Part shown: piece after piece, positions 22,593 to 33,900 of the stretch
Layout: each line of letters begins with the position of its first letter
Numbering within the stretch: the first letter of the stretch is position 1
DNA from: Dactylonectria macrodidyma
Taxonomy: Eukaryota; Ascomycota; Sordariomycetes; Hypocreales; Nectriaceae
DNA: 64,000 nucleotides
Reading direction: 5' to 3'
NCBI GenBank assembly: GCA_020744425.1
Contig: JAGMUV010000005.1
Location: 1,116,001 to 1,180,000 of the forward strand
Notes under the pieces: model-generated
Database searches by the model: none
The model's input: only the letters and a program-made list of their open reading frames with translations
What the model was told of the DNA's origin: nothing
Translations under genes and position numbers: made by a program

Positions 22593-22726
22593 CAGCAGGA
22601 AAGTACTGAGTCTCAACATTGCTATGAAAAATTCAGACCTAGTCTCGATATCATTGCCTCAGCAGGAAAGGACTGAGTCTCGTCATTGCTATGGAAAATC
22701 CAGACCTAGTCTCGATCTCATTGCCT
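22593..22726 (+). repeat. Two tandem 67-bp repeats
   Basis: Units 22593-22659 and 22660-22726, gap-free with six mismatches, four of them transitions. They start 40 bases after the stop of the 21.7-kb gene. A third partial copy lies at 27199-27245. Confidence 0.85.
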
Positions 22727-23226
22727 CAGTCCCACGGTGCCCAGGAGCCGGTTTTAAATTGTAGGTGTCTTGTTAGTCACCCCCATGGCCGCCTTGTCGA
22801 ACACAGATCCACGCTGTCTGCTGGTCCGCATCGCTGTACCTTCTCGTCCGCGCCTGCTGATGCCAGGGCGAGTCAGTTGGAGAGGTTCCGGACGAGAAGG
22901 CGAGATTTGTTGGAAGGTTGAGTTCGAGGAGGCACGTAGACGGAGGAGACGAGCCGGTATGTCTGCCGTCGCAATGCTCATACAGGTTCTGGAGACGAAC
23001 GACGCTGCGCCCGGAGCGCAGGCTCTTGCCTGAATCAGGGGTGGAGTATGAATTGGGCGGCAAGGAAGGGTTAGACGGAGCAGTCGCTTGGTGAGACAGA
23101 CGATACCTGCACATTAGTTCAATTACAGCTCAGAGATTTGATTGCGTGGTACAGATGAAACTCACAGCTTGGCTGAGTTACAAATGGTGCGCAGTACTGG
23201 CGCTCCCTCATCCAAATAGCCCTCCA
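22727..23226. other. Intergenic, no supported gene
   Basis: Overlapping Arg- and Ser-rich frames on both strands without gene structure. Confidence 0.5.
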
Positions 23227-23371
23227 GGGGAAGCAAAACACCACACACACTTATCAAAACTACACTATTACTAAAGTATAGTATAATCATGTATTGAAAT
23301 TAAAAAAAAATACATAGTACTAAGGACATAGAGTGAGTGGTGCTCTAAGGTGTGGTGTTTTTTTCTGCCAC
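23227..23371. mobile_element. MITE-like element, copy A (~145 bp)
   Basis: The left end GGGGAAGCAAAACACCACAC is an imperfect inverted repeat of the right end, whose reverse complement is GTGGCAGAAAAAAACACCAC. The interior is short and AT-rich. It shares both ends with elements at 30728-30951 and 43241-43464, has no coding capacity, and lies about 120 bases upstream of the next gene. Confidence 0.55.
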
Positions 23372-23488
23372 GACCAGAGGTAGTCACGTGAAATCGTGGT
23401 ACATTGCACACCTCAGGCACCGTGACAGAGACAGAGATGGCAAGCTGCCATGGTATATCCCTGAGTGCTGGGTACCTAGAAAATCACG

Positions 23489-24418
23489 ATGCCAGGCAAC
23501 GGCACCAAGTTCAACCTCCTCGACCTCCCTGTTGACATTCTCAGCCTCATCCTGCGGCCGCTGGTGACCAGTCCAATGCCGATCCAGGTCTGCCCCTGCG
23601 CAGCATCGCCCATCAACCCTCTGGCGGTGCTGCTCACGCACCCAGCCCTGCACGCCATCGCGGCACCGCTGCTGTTCACGGCCAACGAGTTTGTGTTGGA
23701 CGCGACAGGGCCACACGCGCAGCACGTGCGGCGGCGCCTAGCGGAGGCGGCTGCGGCTGCGACTGCGGCAGAAGAAGGAGAAGCAGCAAGCCAAGATGCC
23801 ATGGCGCCGGCGTCTTCGCTGCTGACGACAAGGGATGCGCGTCTCAGGATGGCCAACTTGCAGGTGCGGTTCGATCGGCTGCGGGGGTGGGTGCATGACG
23901 GGCTGGTGCCAATGCTGATGGACATGGTGGTGCAGGGAGCGCTGGAGCATCTGACGGTGTGGGTGCGGAGTCCGCCTGTGGGCAGGCATTCACAGACTCT
24001 GCCGGTACGGAGGAGCAGGACGGCCGGGCACGGAGGAGGGGGAGAGGGAGGGGGAGGAGTTGGCGCCGACCACGACCAAGACCTGGCCATGTTTACGCGG
24101 CCGCCGCTCGAGGGCCTACTCCGGGTGCTGGCGGACCCGTTCCTCCGCACGGCGCGGCTGTGGGTCGACTCGCGGCGGCACGTGCGGGCCTGGTGCCGAT
24201 TCCACGCTGGCGGACGGGGTGGCATCGGGTGTGGGGCCCGGGCCGGGTCCGGGACGGAGGGCGTGCACCGGGAAGCAACGACGGTAGGTGGTGGGGGCCA
24301 ACAGGAGGAGGATGATATGATTATGGAGATTGACTGGCGCCTGGTGATCCGGGTGGTGGACCCCGAGAGGAAAGACGTCGCGCTCGTGGGGGACGGGAGG
24401 AGCGGGCGTCGGCGATGA
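23489..24418 (+). CDS. F-box-like fungal hypothetical protein, 309 aa
   Basis: Single exon. The start MPGNGTKFNLLDLPVDILSL is followed by ILRPLV, resembling the first helix of an F-box. The rest has Ala-rich and Gly-rich low-complexity inserts between better-ordered blocks (RFDRLRGWVHDGLVPMLMDM, and a WRLVIRVVDPE strand near the end). No signal peptide. Very high GC and strong third-position GC support it as coding. Family uncertain: an orphan F-box substrate adaptor or a fungal-specific protein of unknown role. It is closely preceded by the element at 23227-23371, which may have contributed to its promoter. Confidence 0.65.
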   Translation: MPGNGTKFNLLDLPVDILSLILRPLVTSPMPIQVCPCAASPINPLAVLLTHPALHAIAAPLLFTANEFVLDATGPHAQHVRRRLAEAAAAATAAEEGEAASQDAMAPASSLLTTRDARLRMANLQVRFDRLRGWVHDGLVPMLMDMVVQGALEHLTVWVRSPPVGRHSQTLPVRRSRTAGHGGGGEGGGGVGADHDQDLAMFTRPPLEGLLRVLADPFLRTARLWVDSRRHVRAWCRFHAGGRGGIGCGARAGSGTEGVHREATTVGGGGQQEEDDMIMEIDWRLVIRVVDPERKDVALVGDGRSGRRR

Positions 24419-24691
24419 TGGAGCTGGCTACGGATGGATGATGAAGCTGGTTACGAATGGATGACGTCTATTTCCTCAGATCATGGACGCACACGCGTTG
24501 CAAGCCACAGGCCGCCTGTGTGTTGGCAGCGGGTTTGGTGTGTCTTGGTGGACAATAATGACATCGGCCAGACACGGCACTGGCAGAATGAAGTATTGGA
24601 AACAGAAACATGTGCTGCGTCGTTTGTGCGAGATGTGAATCCCTTTGGGCCGCGAGGTGTGAGTGCTCGGCCCTTGTATCATGCTGCCTGA

Positions 24692-24693
<2 letters not shown>

Positions 24694-24727
<34 letters not shown>
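24694..24727 (+). repeat. (TG)n microsatellite
   Basis: About 17 uninterrupted TG units, 275 bases downstream of the gene ending at 24418. Confidence 0.95.
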
Positions 24728-24731
<4 letters not shown>

Positions 24732-25009
24732 CAGTGTGTGTGGTAAGTTGGAGGGTGCAGCGTGGGATCAAGACTTGGTTGGCCTAGTTGCCATTATCCG
24801 CTGGTGTTTGCTTAAACCATCCGGCGTTGCGACACAACCCCCTCGGCTTATCGGACGTGAGATGCTCGGAGGTAGCTTGGAAGCGAGCAAAGCGGCAGCA
24901 GCTCAGTGCCAGAGTGTATTTTCAATTTTTTAGGGTCTTTTTTCTTGCCTCGTGGTGTATCGTTGGGTTGTTAATTTTTCGCCTTCCTGGTCCACCGAGA
25001 TTGTATGCG

Positions 25010-25792
25010 AAAATCTGATCGACAAAGAGCACTTGAAAGTACCGTCGGGTTTCTAGGATATGCCAACCCAATCCTGAAGCGAGCTTCAGAGACAACCCCC
25101 AAGGCCATCACGGCCAGCCATATCACGCGGAACAAGATAGACTTTGAGGAGCGGGAGATGAGGAAGAGACAAAGGCTTACTGAGTTGATCTGCTTGAGGG
25201 GAAGATGCCATCAAGGTACCCGACACAGAGCAGGCACTCAAAGGAGCCGAAGCTGCGGGCGCCCATGCTACGGTTCTCGTGGATATGAGTTCATCTAAGT
25301 TGAGCGAGAAGATACCTAATAGCTACAAGATCTTTGGATGGGAAGATCTGGCCTTGATCAAATAATCCGCACAGTTGTTGATTATCAACGTGTCGAAGAC
25401 CCAGCACCCCATCCTCGATCACAGCAAAAAATCTCAAGGAGATACAGAAGACCCTCGCCAGTGTCACCAAACTCATAGACGCCAAAAAATCTTCTATCAT
25501 ACGTTGACAACCAGGGGCCGGCGATACCTTGGAAGAGACGCTCGCGAAAATAGGAGCTAAGTTTGGATACGCTGACCTAAACCTGATGCAAGCTTCAGAC
25601 AAAACCCCCCAGGACTGTACAGCCAACTACATCGCACGGTGCGAGATGGAGTTTGAGGAGTACGCGACCAATAATAGGGACAGACTTGCTGAGTTGTGTG
25701 CCATAAGAAGAGACAGAGTAAGGGTTAGGAACGAGCGGGTTGCTGGGCGGCTGCTGGGCGGGCTGTTGGGCGATGAGACAAGCAGCCGGTGA
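25010..25792 (+). pseudogene. Frame-broken gene made of a duplicated helical module
   Basis: Two copies of one module can be read. The first at about 25015-25210 contains GYANPILKRASETTPKAITA...DFEEREMRKRQRLTEL. The second at about 25525-25730 contains GYADLNLMQASDKTPQDCTA...EFEEYATNNRDRLAEL. Between them another frame encodes VPDTEQALKGAEAAGAHATV up to FGWEDLALIK and a stop, then a shifted frame SVTKLIDAKKSSIIR with a stop. At least two stops and two frame changes separate these blocks, so the locus is degenerate. The last frame ends normally at 25792 after an Arg/Gly tail. Family not recognised; the predicted structure is helical and soluble. Confidence 0.5.
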
Positions 25793-27985
25793 CGACGAAA
25801 ACAGTAGAAAATCGGCTCAGAAAGCAATAGCAACTAGGAAATCAATTCCTAGTCAACAGCCTGTGGAGGCTTCCACAGCGGAATGCCAGCACATGGGTTG
25901 GGTTTGATGGAAGAGGTAAATTGGTGTGTGGTCTTTTCCCCTCCCATAGGCCTACTCTTTCTACCCATGGATAATGCGGTTCTGGGAATATTCACTAGGC
26001 CGCTAGAAGGTAGATCAGACGCAGGCTGCAAGATGCTGGAGCTTCCGTTCGTCCACTTGCGGCGCTAGTAAACGGGACTGTGACGTTGGGGGTCTTTGTT
26101 CTTTTTCCGCAACAAGGGGTCTCTCTCGTCTCGCCTTGCCCTTGTGACGACATCTAGCGTTTTGTGTTCGCTGATCGACCACCACCGAAAAAAGTCCCGA
26201 CCTGTGATATGCCAGCCACATGCCACGTCCCCTCTACTGAGTCAAGGCGACCCCCATTTCCAATATCCAATTCCACGCCAGCTCTTGCGCCTCTAACAAA
26301 AAGCCCAACCGATTAGAAAATATCAAGGCAAATGCAAACAAAAAGGAACCAACTTCCTATCTCCGTCATCCCCCCCGCCCATTCGGACTTCCCTCCCCGC
26401 CCAACCTGCGGCTTGCTCGGCGTCGTCTCCGCCGAGAGCATGGTACATATCTCTCGGTCGTCTCCCGAGATAAAAAAAAAATTATTAAAAAATCCTCCCG
26501 AGAGAGACACAGCGCTAGTGTCAACATCCCCCCGTCGATTGGAGCGCATGGGTTCCGCTCTATTCCCACCGCTCTCTCTGTTCTGTCTTTCCTTTCTTTT
26601 TCCCCCCCATCTTCTTAGTGAGGAATGACAACCCCTGTCGTGAGACGCGACATGCCTGGCACACGTACGGACACAAGGCAACGCGACGCATTCTTTCTGC
26701 AGTTGCGTGCAGCAAATGCGGCAGCCACCGATGTATAGTTCAGGGCCTCCCTTGTGTCTCTGCCCATCTCTTCCGCCACTTCCCTCTCTTCTCTCGGCCG
26801 GCTCCGTCTGCTCTAGATGTCAAATCTTGAGTCTTGTCCACACGCCGCGCCATGATCTATCATGTGCTGTGACCCTCGCTGGCAGGTTTCCGCGGGTACC
26901 TGTGCCGCCCGCGTTTCCAGGGACCGGTTCCTTCTAGCCGGTGCACTATCATGTACCGAGCATAGTCACGGCATCTCTATCATCTACACCTCTTAATTAC
27001 ACGCTCTACCTAGCAAGTAGTTGCTTGTGGGTTGCATTGTGCTTGTTCAAGTCATGCATACTGAAAGATTCTTCACACATGCCCGCTATTAACCGGCGAT
27101 GCACACCACATTGCCTCATCAAGAATGAGAGTGTGTGTTTGTGCATACACTTGTACGGGTGGGTTGCACATAAATCAAGGCATCTCCAAATCTGCTTGAG
27201 GAAAGGACTGAGTCTCGTCATTGCTATTGAAAATCCAGACCTAGTATGCCATGCTGTACATCGTACATCTCAGAACAATATGCACGCCTAATAAGCCCTC
27301 CATCCCTAGTCGTTGTGCCGCTCCCCACAGAGCCAACACTAGACCAAGCGTCAGAACCCATTCCCCCTCCTCCTCTTCATCCCCCCACCATCGTGTATGG
27401 CGCGTTTCCCGTCAGTCTTGTCTTCCCTCATCGAGCGCTTCCGTAATTGTCATCAAAGTCGAAAACCTCCTCCCGTCCGTTCCTTTGCCGACGCTGACAA
27501 TCTCTCCAACCTCGACCCACCCACTCTCCGAGACTACTACAGGATCCAGACTAAAGCAGCCCACCTCAATCCTAATCCCGTGCCCTAAGTTACTCTCCTT
27601 GTTTCGCTGTTCTTTCCCTTCAGCCGGGGCTAGAGCCAGTCGCTCTTCAGCCACACCCCCAGCACATTGGGGTCCCACGTTTTCACGACGGGGCGTCTTG
27701 GTGTTTTGCCCATGATCTGATGGGCATTTGGGGGTTTCTCATTTCCCCCTTCCAATTCCGTACCCAGTCCTAAAGATGTTCATCGTACTTTTTTTTTTTT
27801 GCGTGTGCTTTTCGTGGTTCAGCTCGCACCTTGCTGTTTTTCAAGCAGGACAGAGTGGATGCCAGTAAATCAAATGTTCAAGTCAAGGAGAAAACCAATG
27901 AAATCAGACATCGCCATGTCCCCGTAGTTCGCTTTTGATCGCTTCGCATGTCGCTGGCCCAAATTGCAGAAGAGGGCGCGTCGAC
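25793..27985. other. Intergenic, no supported gene
   Basis: Contains a GAGAGA/TCTCGG-rich patch near 26440-26510 and poly-A/T tracts. The frames seen are short and overlapping. It contains the third copy of the 67-bp repeat family. Confidence 0.5.
27199..27245 (+). repeat. Dispersed copy of the 67-bp repeat (47 bp)
   Basis: Identical to positions within 22660-22726 except for one base, in the same orientation and 4.5 kb away. Confidence 0.85.
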
Positions 27986-28279
27986 CTAAGAATGGAAGAT
28001 GTCGTGGAAATCGTCCTTGTGCTCATCGGGGTGCTCGCCCCAGTGGACGGGACCAAGCTTGAGTACGCGGTAGCCGTTGGTGCTGCCGCTGTCGCTCGAC
28101 AGTCGTCGAGGAACAGCGGCAACCTGCTCGGAACCAGAGGGAATGTTCTCGGCGCGGGCGTGGGAGCGGACCGCCTGCTTCTTGGGGTACGAAGCAGAGG
28201 TGGCGGGAGCCAGAGAGAGGAAGGACGACTTGTGGGGAGCCGTGAGGGGGAGGAACTTCTGAGGAGGAAGGCCAGACAT
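27986..28279 (-). CDS. Small conserved fungal protein, 97 aa
   Basis: Single-exon frame from ATG 28279 to TAG 27988-27986. It starts MSGLPPQKFLPLTAPHKSSF and ends with the motif LGPVHWGEHPDEHKDDFHDI, which I recognise as the conserved tail of a short ascomycete protein; the middle is basic and variable. No signal peptide or membrane segment. The HWGEHPDEHKxDFHDI block is rich in His/Asp/Glu and could bind metal, but its function is unknown. Start chosen at MSGL because the frame upstream is low-complexity. The flanking 28.28-28.6 kb looks like its leader and promoter. Confidence 0.85.
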   Translation of the reverse strand: MSGLPPQKFLPLTAPHKSSFLSLAPATSASYPKKQAVRSHARAENIPSGSEQVAAVPRRLSSDSGSTNGYRVLKLGPVHWGEHPDEHKDDFHDIFHS

Positions 28280-30727
28280 GATGATGGATGAGTTGTGTTG
28301 TTTGTTGTGTGGGTGGTTGCGGATAGAGAGAGCAAGGGTAGTATTGAGAAGCGGCGAGTTGTGCAAGTTGCGGTGCGGGCTTGGAGATGAAGCTGAGGTG
28401 GGCAGAACAGCTGGATCGGTGTAGAGACAAAGAGGCGAGGCCTTGTGTTTGAATGAAGAAAAGAGAAGAGGAAAAAGGAGTTGTAGTCGAGGGAGGGAAT
28501 CGGCCTCTTTATGCTTGGTCTTGGATGGCGATTTGGAACCCTGTTGTTTTGGGGTGTGTCGGTCTCACTGGCACTCGTACATCTGCCTCCGCCTCTACTG
28601 CTGTATGCGCATCCCACATGATGCATTCCACCCCCGGCGTCCCGGCGTCTGAGCCTTAAGGTCCCGTGTCCCGCAATTTGTCGAAGCGCAGGCCCGGGAG
28701 CCTATCTTTGGGCACATGTGAGACTACTACGTAGTAGGTCGCAGATTGATGACACCTCTGTCGCTCATTGGCACCTCGAACAGCGGTTGTGGCAGGGAGG
28801 TATCGAGTCTGTGGGCGCTGGTCCGGCCAATCCATTCCAAGCTAAGGCGGCATGCCATGGAGATCAGTCGGCATAGCTCCCAAGCGCCGGCATGGCTCGG
28901 TCTTCTATCCCGCTTTCTTGCGGCTGCCAACACAAGGTCGGCGCCATTGATCACCAGTTTTCGCTAGCTCAGCTCAGGCGACCATATTTGCTTTGCCGCC
29001 GTCATTCTCAATGAAACTATACTGGGGGGAAAGACAGGCGTCATCGCTCATAGCTGGAGCTGATGGCCTTCGCATCTTTAGTGCCCTTCGGAGCGCGCCC
29101 CGTCCTGTCAAACAATTCAGTCTCGGCCATCTCGGTCTTCCGTCCCAGCTCTTTGCTGAAAGATGCGAGGACTTGGCGGCACCGGGTGGGCACCCGGTCG
29201 ACCTACAATTGGTCCCGGGATTAGGCCACCAAAACAGCAACCATACGCGCAACTCGCTGTCGCTTTTCGCTGGTATCCAAGCACATCATCCTCATTCGCT
29301 CTTCCACCACCAAAATTCTGCAATCTGGACAATCGCCTTGGATCTCCTTCGTGCGCACGTGGGGGTCATGGGGAGGAAGCGGTCCGGACATGCAACTTGC
29401 AGGGTTACTGTGAGCTGCGAGATGCAGCGCCATGGCCAGTGAACAGCAAGCACGCACGCATACGTCGTAATCGTTGTTGCGTAGTAGCCGTGCCTTGCCA
29501 TGACTGCAGAATGCAGACTGTCCATCGGCTTCCAGATCCAGACTCAGGGGCACGCGAGAGCTGCCGGCGCCAATCCATTGATCTCCACTTGAGGCTCAGC
29601 CATGGTAGCATTGGAAAGATTCGGCTTGGCTTTCCTGGACCATCATCACCGTCGCCACTGGCCTCCCCCAGCCCGAGCAAGGGAATATCTCGGAAGCGGA
29701 GGAAGAAGGATTGGTCTGGGCGTCTTGCAGAATGCGGGGAACTGACGCTATTCAGACTTGGCTCCTGTTGGAGGGATGCTAGGCGGTTGCTAGCCAACCC
29801 AAAGTCGTTTTTCCTCTGCTCCTCCCGCTCTCCGCCGTCTAGGCTTCTGCAGCAATTCCGATGTGTGGCAATTCTTGCTCGCGGCAATCCCCCACAACTG
29901 CCAGTCTGCCGCGAGGCCATGTGCTTGACAACACCGAGAGCACCGAGGCTAGCCGGGGGAGTGCCTTTCATTTGTGGACCGCTTGTGTATAAACCCCTGT
30001 CAGACGATTTATGCTGCCTGCTGCATCCTGCCGGCTCCCGGCTTTTGTGTGACCGGATTATATCCCGGTGGATGTGGTCTTGTGCATTCTCGACCTTGTG
30101 CTATCCAGCTGAGATGAGAAAAAGCCAACATCTCGGCAGTCATTTCCGCCATGTCTCGTGTGAAGCATGTCAGATGGTGGCAAATCTTTGGGGGTAGGAC
30201 CTGCCCGTACCATGGCCAGCATCATGCCATCGTGAATCATTCAAACTCCCTTTTTCCTTTTTCTTCCAGGTCAATGCGTCACGCAAGCCACCGGAGACCT
30301 CCATCCGGCCGAGGCCGCCGTCGATGATAGTAGACGGGGTGAAAATGCAGCCAACAGGGCAGCCAACAGGGCAAACAAAATGGTAATCTTGATCTGTTGG
30401 TCGGTTGGTTGGTTGGTAGCTACATGATTGGGGGGGTTGCATCTGTGTGTGCCCAAGAGCTCCGTCTTCTTTTCGCTCCTCTGTACCCCAACACTTGCTT
30501 ATCCATCTTAGGTCGCAATCGCCATGTGATGATTCCCATGCTCAGCTCTTGACTCTGCCACGTGATCAAGACCTGACCGAAGGAACGTACACCGAGGTGA
30601 AGCTACGGTGAGCCCGTTTCACCGGCAAGGTGTATCTCGGCCGAGACACCCCGAATCCGATAGAGTCCGTCGACGTCTTCAACTGGCGTGTCAGGTCTTC
30701 TCTTCTCAGTTTGACAGACCTCCCTCC
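28280..30727. other. Long gene-poor stretch, part 1
   Basis: Open frames occur on both strands (the longest plus-strand frame is 344 codons at 29163-30197), but they overlap antisense frames, are rich in Cys/Arg/Pro and show no domain. I see no supported gene. Confidence 0.5.
28724..28737. promoter_or_regulatory. 14-bp perfect palindrome
   Basis: CTACTACGTAGTAG. It could be a dimeric transcription-factor site; no gene is close enough to assign. Confidence 0.25.
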
Positions 30728-30951
30728 GGGGGAAGGAAAACATCGCACGCCAATGAGGCCCGTTGGGCGAAACGGAAGGAGCAGATGATATGAGTCGTAG
30801 TATGACTAAATTACCAAATAAGCTAGGCTACAAGCAAATGATATGAGTCGTATTATGACTCAATTGCCAATAAGTTAGGCTATGAACTTACTCCTAAACA
30901 CACGGAGCAGGTTGATGCTTTATGGGGTGCAGTTTTTTTGTTCCACCCCTT
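30728..30951. mobile_element. MITE-like element, copy C (~224 bp)
   Basis: The left end GGGGGAAGGAAAACATCGCA and the right end, reading TTTTTTTGTTCCACCCCT, match the ends of copies A and B. The interior holds two 53-bp tandem repeats (30785-30837 and 30838-30889) and shares CTAAATTACCAAATAAG with copy B. No coding capacity. Confidence 0.5.
30785..30889 (+). repeat. 53-bp tandem repeat with internal palindrome
   Basis: Each unit begins ATGATATGAGTCGTA(G/T)TATGACT. The second contains the near-palindrome TGAGTCGTATTATGACTCA. It lies inside element C. Confidence 0.8.
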
Positions 30952-33900
30952 CAGCCCTAACTGGGTTGTTCGTCCGGTTCTTCTCTCAGTCTTACCCAAA
31001 TTGTCAGGCAAACGTCATCTTTCTACCAAGAGAGTTGGTATAGCTTTCATCTAGATATCTGATACGACCTCATCCCGACTTGGCTGCCCACACCCATCCG
31101 TTTCATTCTTCTCGGTGCGACGAGGGAATCACCAACGTGCCGGATCTTCGCTTGTCACCCTTTCGCCGCCACGGAAAGCATTCCGAGCCATTTCTTCTTC
31201 GCTCCCAAGGACTGCGACACACGCGGCATACAGGAAATTGACGTAAGGTCTAGGTTGCTACGATAGCAGGGCCATTTACCCAATTTGTTGAGTTGAACGG
31301 CAGGGGTATGCAGGGAACTTAACACCAAAGGCTCGGACTGGGAGATCCCGGCTGCCCTAGGTTCTCTACTCCCTGTATCGCAACAAATCGTTGGTGATTC
31401 GAGTTTCGAGGTGCAGGCAATGGTAACCCCTCACACCGTAACTTTGTTGCATGCCCGCGGTGCTGATCCGAGCACCTTCCAGTCCTTCCCCTGTATGTAT
31501 CTTAACCACACGGTCCCTTCCACATCCGGCTCGGACATCAGTTTGATCTATCCCTGACAGTGACGACACCAAATTTACGGAAGTTGCCAACAGAACCTCG
31601 GGTAAGCCGGCCTAGACTGCTTCCTTATCAAAGGAGAATTGGTGTACATCGAAGAGAACGCCTTTGTCTCTCGAGGTCGACAGATGACGTTGGTCTAGGC
31701 TTCGAGAACCCGACTAGGATACTGCGCTTCTAAGCCTTACCAGGGGTAGGTGGGGTCAAGCGACTGGCTGATGCAAGGGCGGCGCTTAGGAATTCCGATG
31801 ATTGGTTGGACCGCGCATGCGTCTACCCTCCATCACATCCCACCAGGCGTCAAAGAGAATCGGCTGTATGACGAGTTGTCAACTCAGGGCTTGGGGTGCA
31901 GCCTAAACGAAGTAAACGCACAATTTTGGGACTCTGATCAGACATTATGGCGCTTAAGGGTTGAGCTTGAGTCGTCCGCTGTCTTTCCTGCTCTCCTCGG
32001 CTGAGCTCACGAATGAGCGGGAGCTGTCCACTGCCTGACCTACGGGCCATAGCGGGTGTACAGTTGCCTTTGCTTTCCGTTAATCAGTCGGTCGCTTGTT
32101 CCAAGGCACTAGACATTCAGATTCGTGTCAATAACTTGGTCGCCCTGCCGCCAAACCCCCGCTTACACGCACTCAGCCGCACCCAACCGCTTGGTCGAAT
32201 CACCTCGACACCGCTTCAGACTGTAGGACAAGGGGTCAGGGCAGACACCGCGTAAGGAACTTTCGGGTCGAAAGCATGTCCGTGAATGAGACGCCAAGGG
32301 AATGGGGAAAGGGTTTCCTGCAACCTGTCGGGGCCACGTTATGGTGGAGAATCGCGCAAGTTCAGGGGGAAGCAGTGCAGCACCTTGACGAAAGGAAGTT
32401 GGTGCCTACTAGGACAGTTGGCGAGAAGCAAGATTCTCCCGTCTCAGCTACACCTCTAGCTTTCTCTGTTGCTCCACGACAAGTAAAACTTGGACGACAC
32501 CACAACTGGGACCACTCATGCATGCATGCAGCTTGTTGGTTCTCCCATGAGAGTCTCGCTCAGAGTGTCTTTGGATGAACCCGGACCGACTGGTAGCTCG
32601 TATTGCCGTCCCAGGTGAATGACGGGGCGGACGCAGCAGCAATCACTTGACTGATGCGGCATGTGCCAAGGCCTTCGGATGGGCACATTGAGACCCGATG
32701 CATGACGCAAGGCAATGGTTTTGTGCGGCCAACAGAGGGGCCGCAGTCAACCTGAGGGGAGGCGGTCATGATCAGCTGGGAGGAACATCACAGTGTGCGC
32801 CAAGTTAGTGTGAGTAATTTCTCATAAGTGCCGGCCGCGGCAGCACTCAGGTCGCATCACGGCCGCATGGAAATTGTTGACGGGAGAACCCTCTGGTCGC
32901 AGATACAGAGGCCCTCGCCCTTGAGCCGTTGTGGTGATGATAGGCGAGGAGGTCGAAGGATCCGGTTATTCCACAATCCAGCTTCTAGGTGTGCTCAGTT
33001 TCAGCGGGGCATCTGCACCTGGTTCTGCTTCAAGCGTATGTCCGAAGGCCATGCAAAGTCGAAAACCATGCAGATTTTCAAGTGAACGGCCTGAGGGTGT
33101 GGTGCTGTGGTGACTGGGTGCGTATGTGGTTGTTGGGATGTTGCCCAAGATGAAGTAGACATGGTTTAAAGAGCCCACGGCCCCAGAACCTAAAGGGACT
33201 CAGTAACCAACTTACATGGAACAGTGGGACCGGAATTAGCCGCAGTGGTAGCCGCAAGGAAAGCAGCCGTAGTAGCAGCCGCACGATCGGCGTAGAGAGC
33301 GAGTCGGCCGAAGCATGAACCGAGGCAGACAATCGTTGGATTCGCCAAGGCTCGCAGCTACCCCTAGGAGGCAGCTATATAGTGTGTTGGTTAATCGAGC
33401 GGCCGTTTTAGCGGCCTGGTAAGTATAATGATGAGGTGATAAAATCCTATGGCGTTTCCGGCGCATCACGTCAAGTCGGCTGTGAGCAGACGAAGGTGCA
33501 GAAGGGCACAGCCGCGCGTGCAATCACTGACAAGGGATCAGACGCCCCACAGTGAGACATTGCTTCAATTACGCACTGTATAACGGGAGAATAGCATTGT
33601 CACACAGTGAAATTCACACTGTCCATCATCGCTGCCAGCCAGGTTAGGTCCGCGGAGGAGAGCCCAGCGCACCCGGCTGTGCTTGCCCTCTTCGAGGCGG
33701 CCATGTTCCTTGGCCACCTGCCTTTCATGGCTTCAAGCTACTGCCAGTCCTCAACTTCCACTTGACGCTAAGGCACAAAGCTACCTACCTTACTATTACC
33801 CGGTCAAAACTTTTGATGATTTCAGTCCTGTCATTACAATACCCAAACCGTGAAGCTCGAGCGTCGAACTGCGGCTGCTGGCTGCGAGCTGTTGGTCGCA

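Noticed and set aside
23476..24225. 249-codon minus frame opposite the gene at 23489-24418
   Set aside because: Antisense shadow of a GC-rich gene; Arg/Ser/Pro-rich without domain.
29163..30197. 344-codon plus-strand frame and a 188-codon minus-strand frame overlapping it
   Set aside because: Cys/Arg/Pro-heavy composition, mutual overlap, no domain, and no promoter or intron structure; likely chance frames in GC-balanced DNA.
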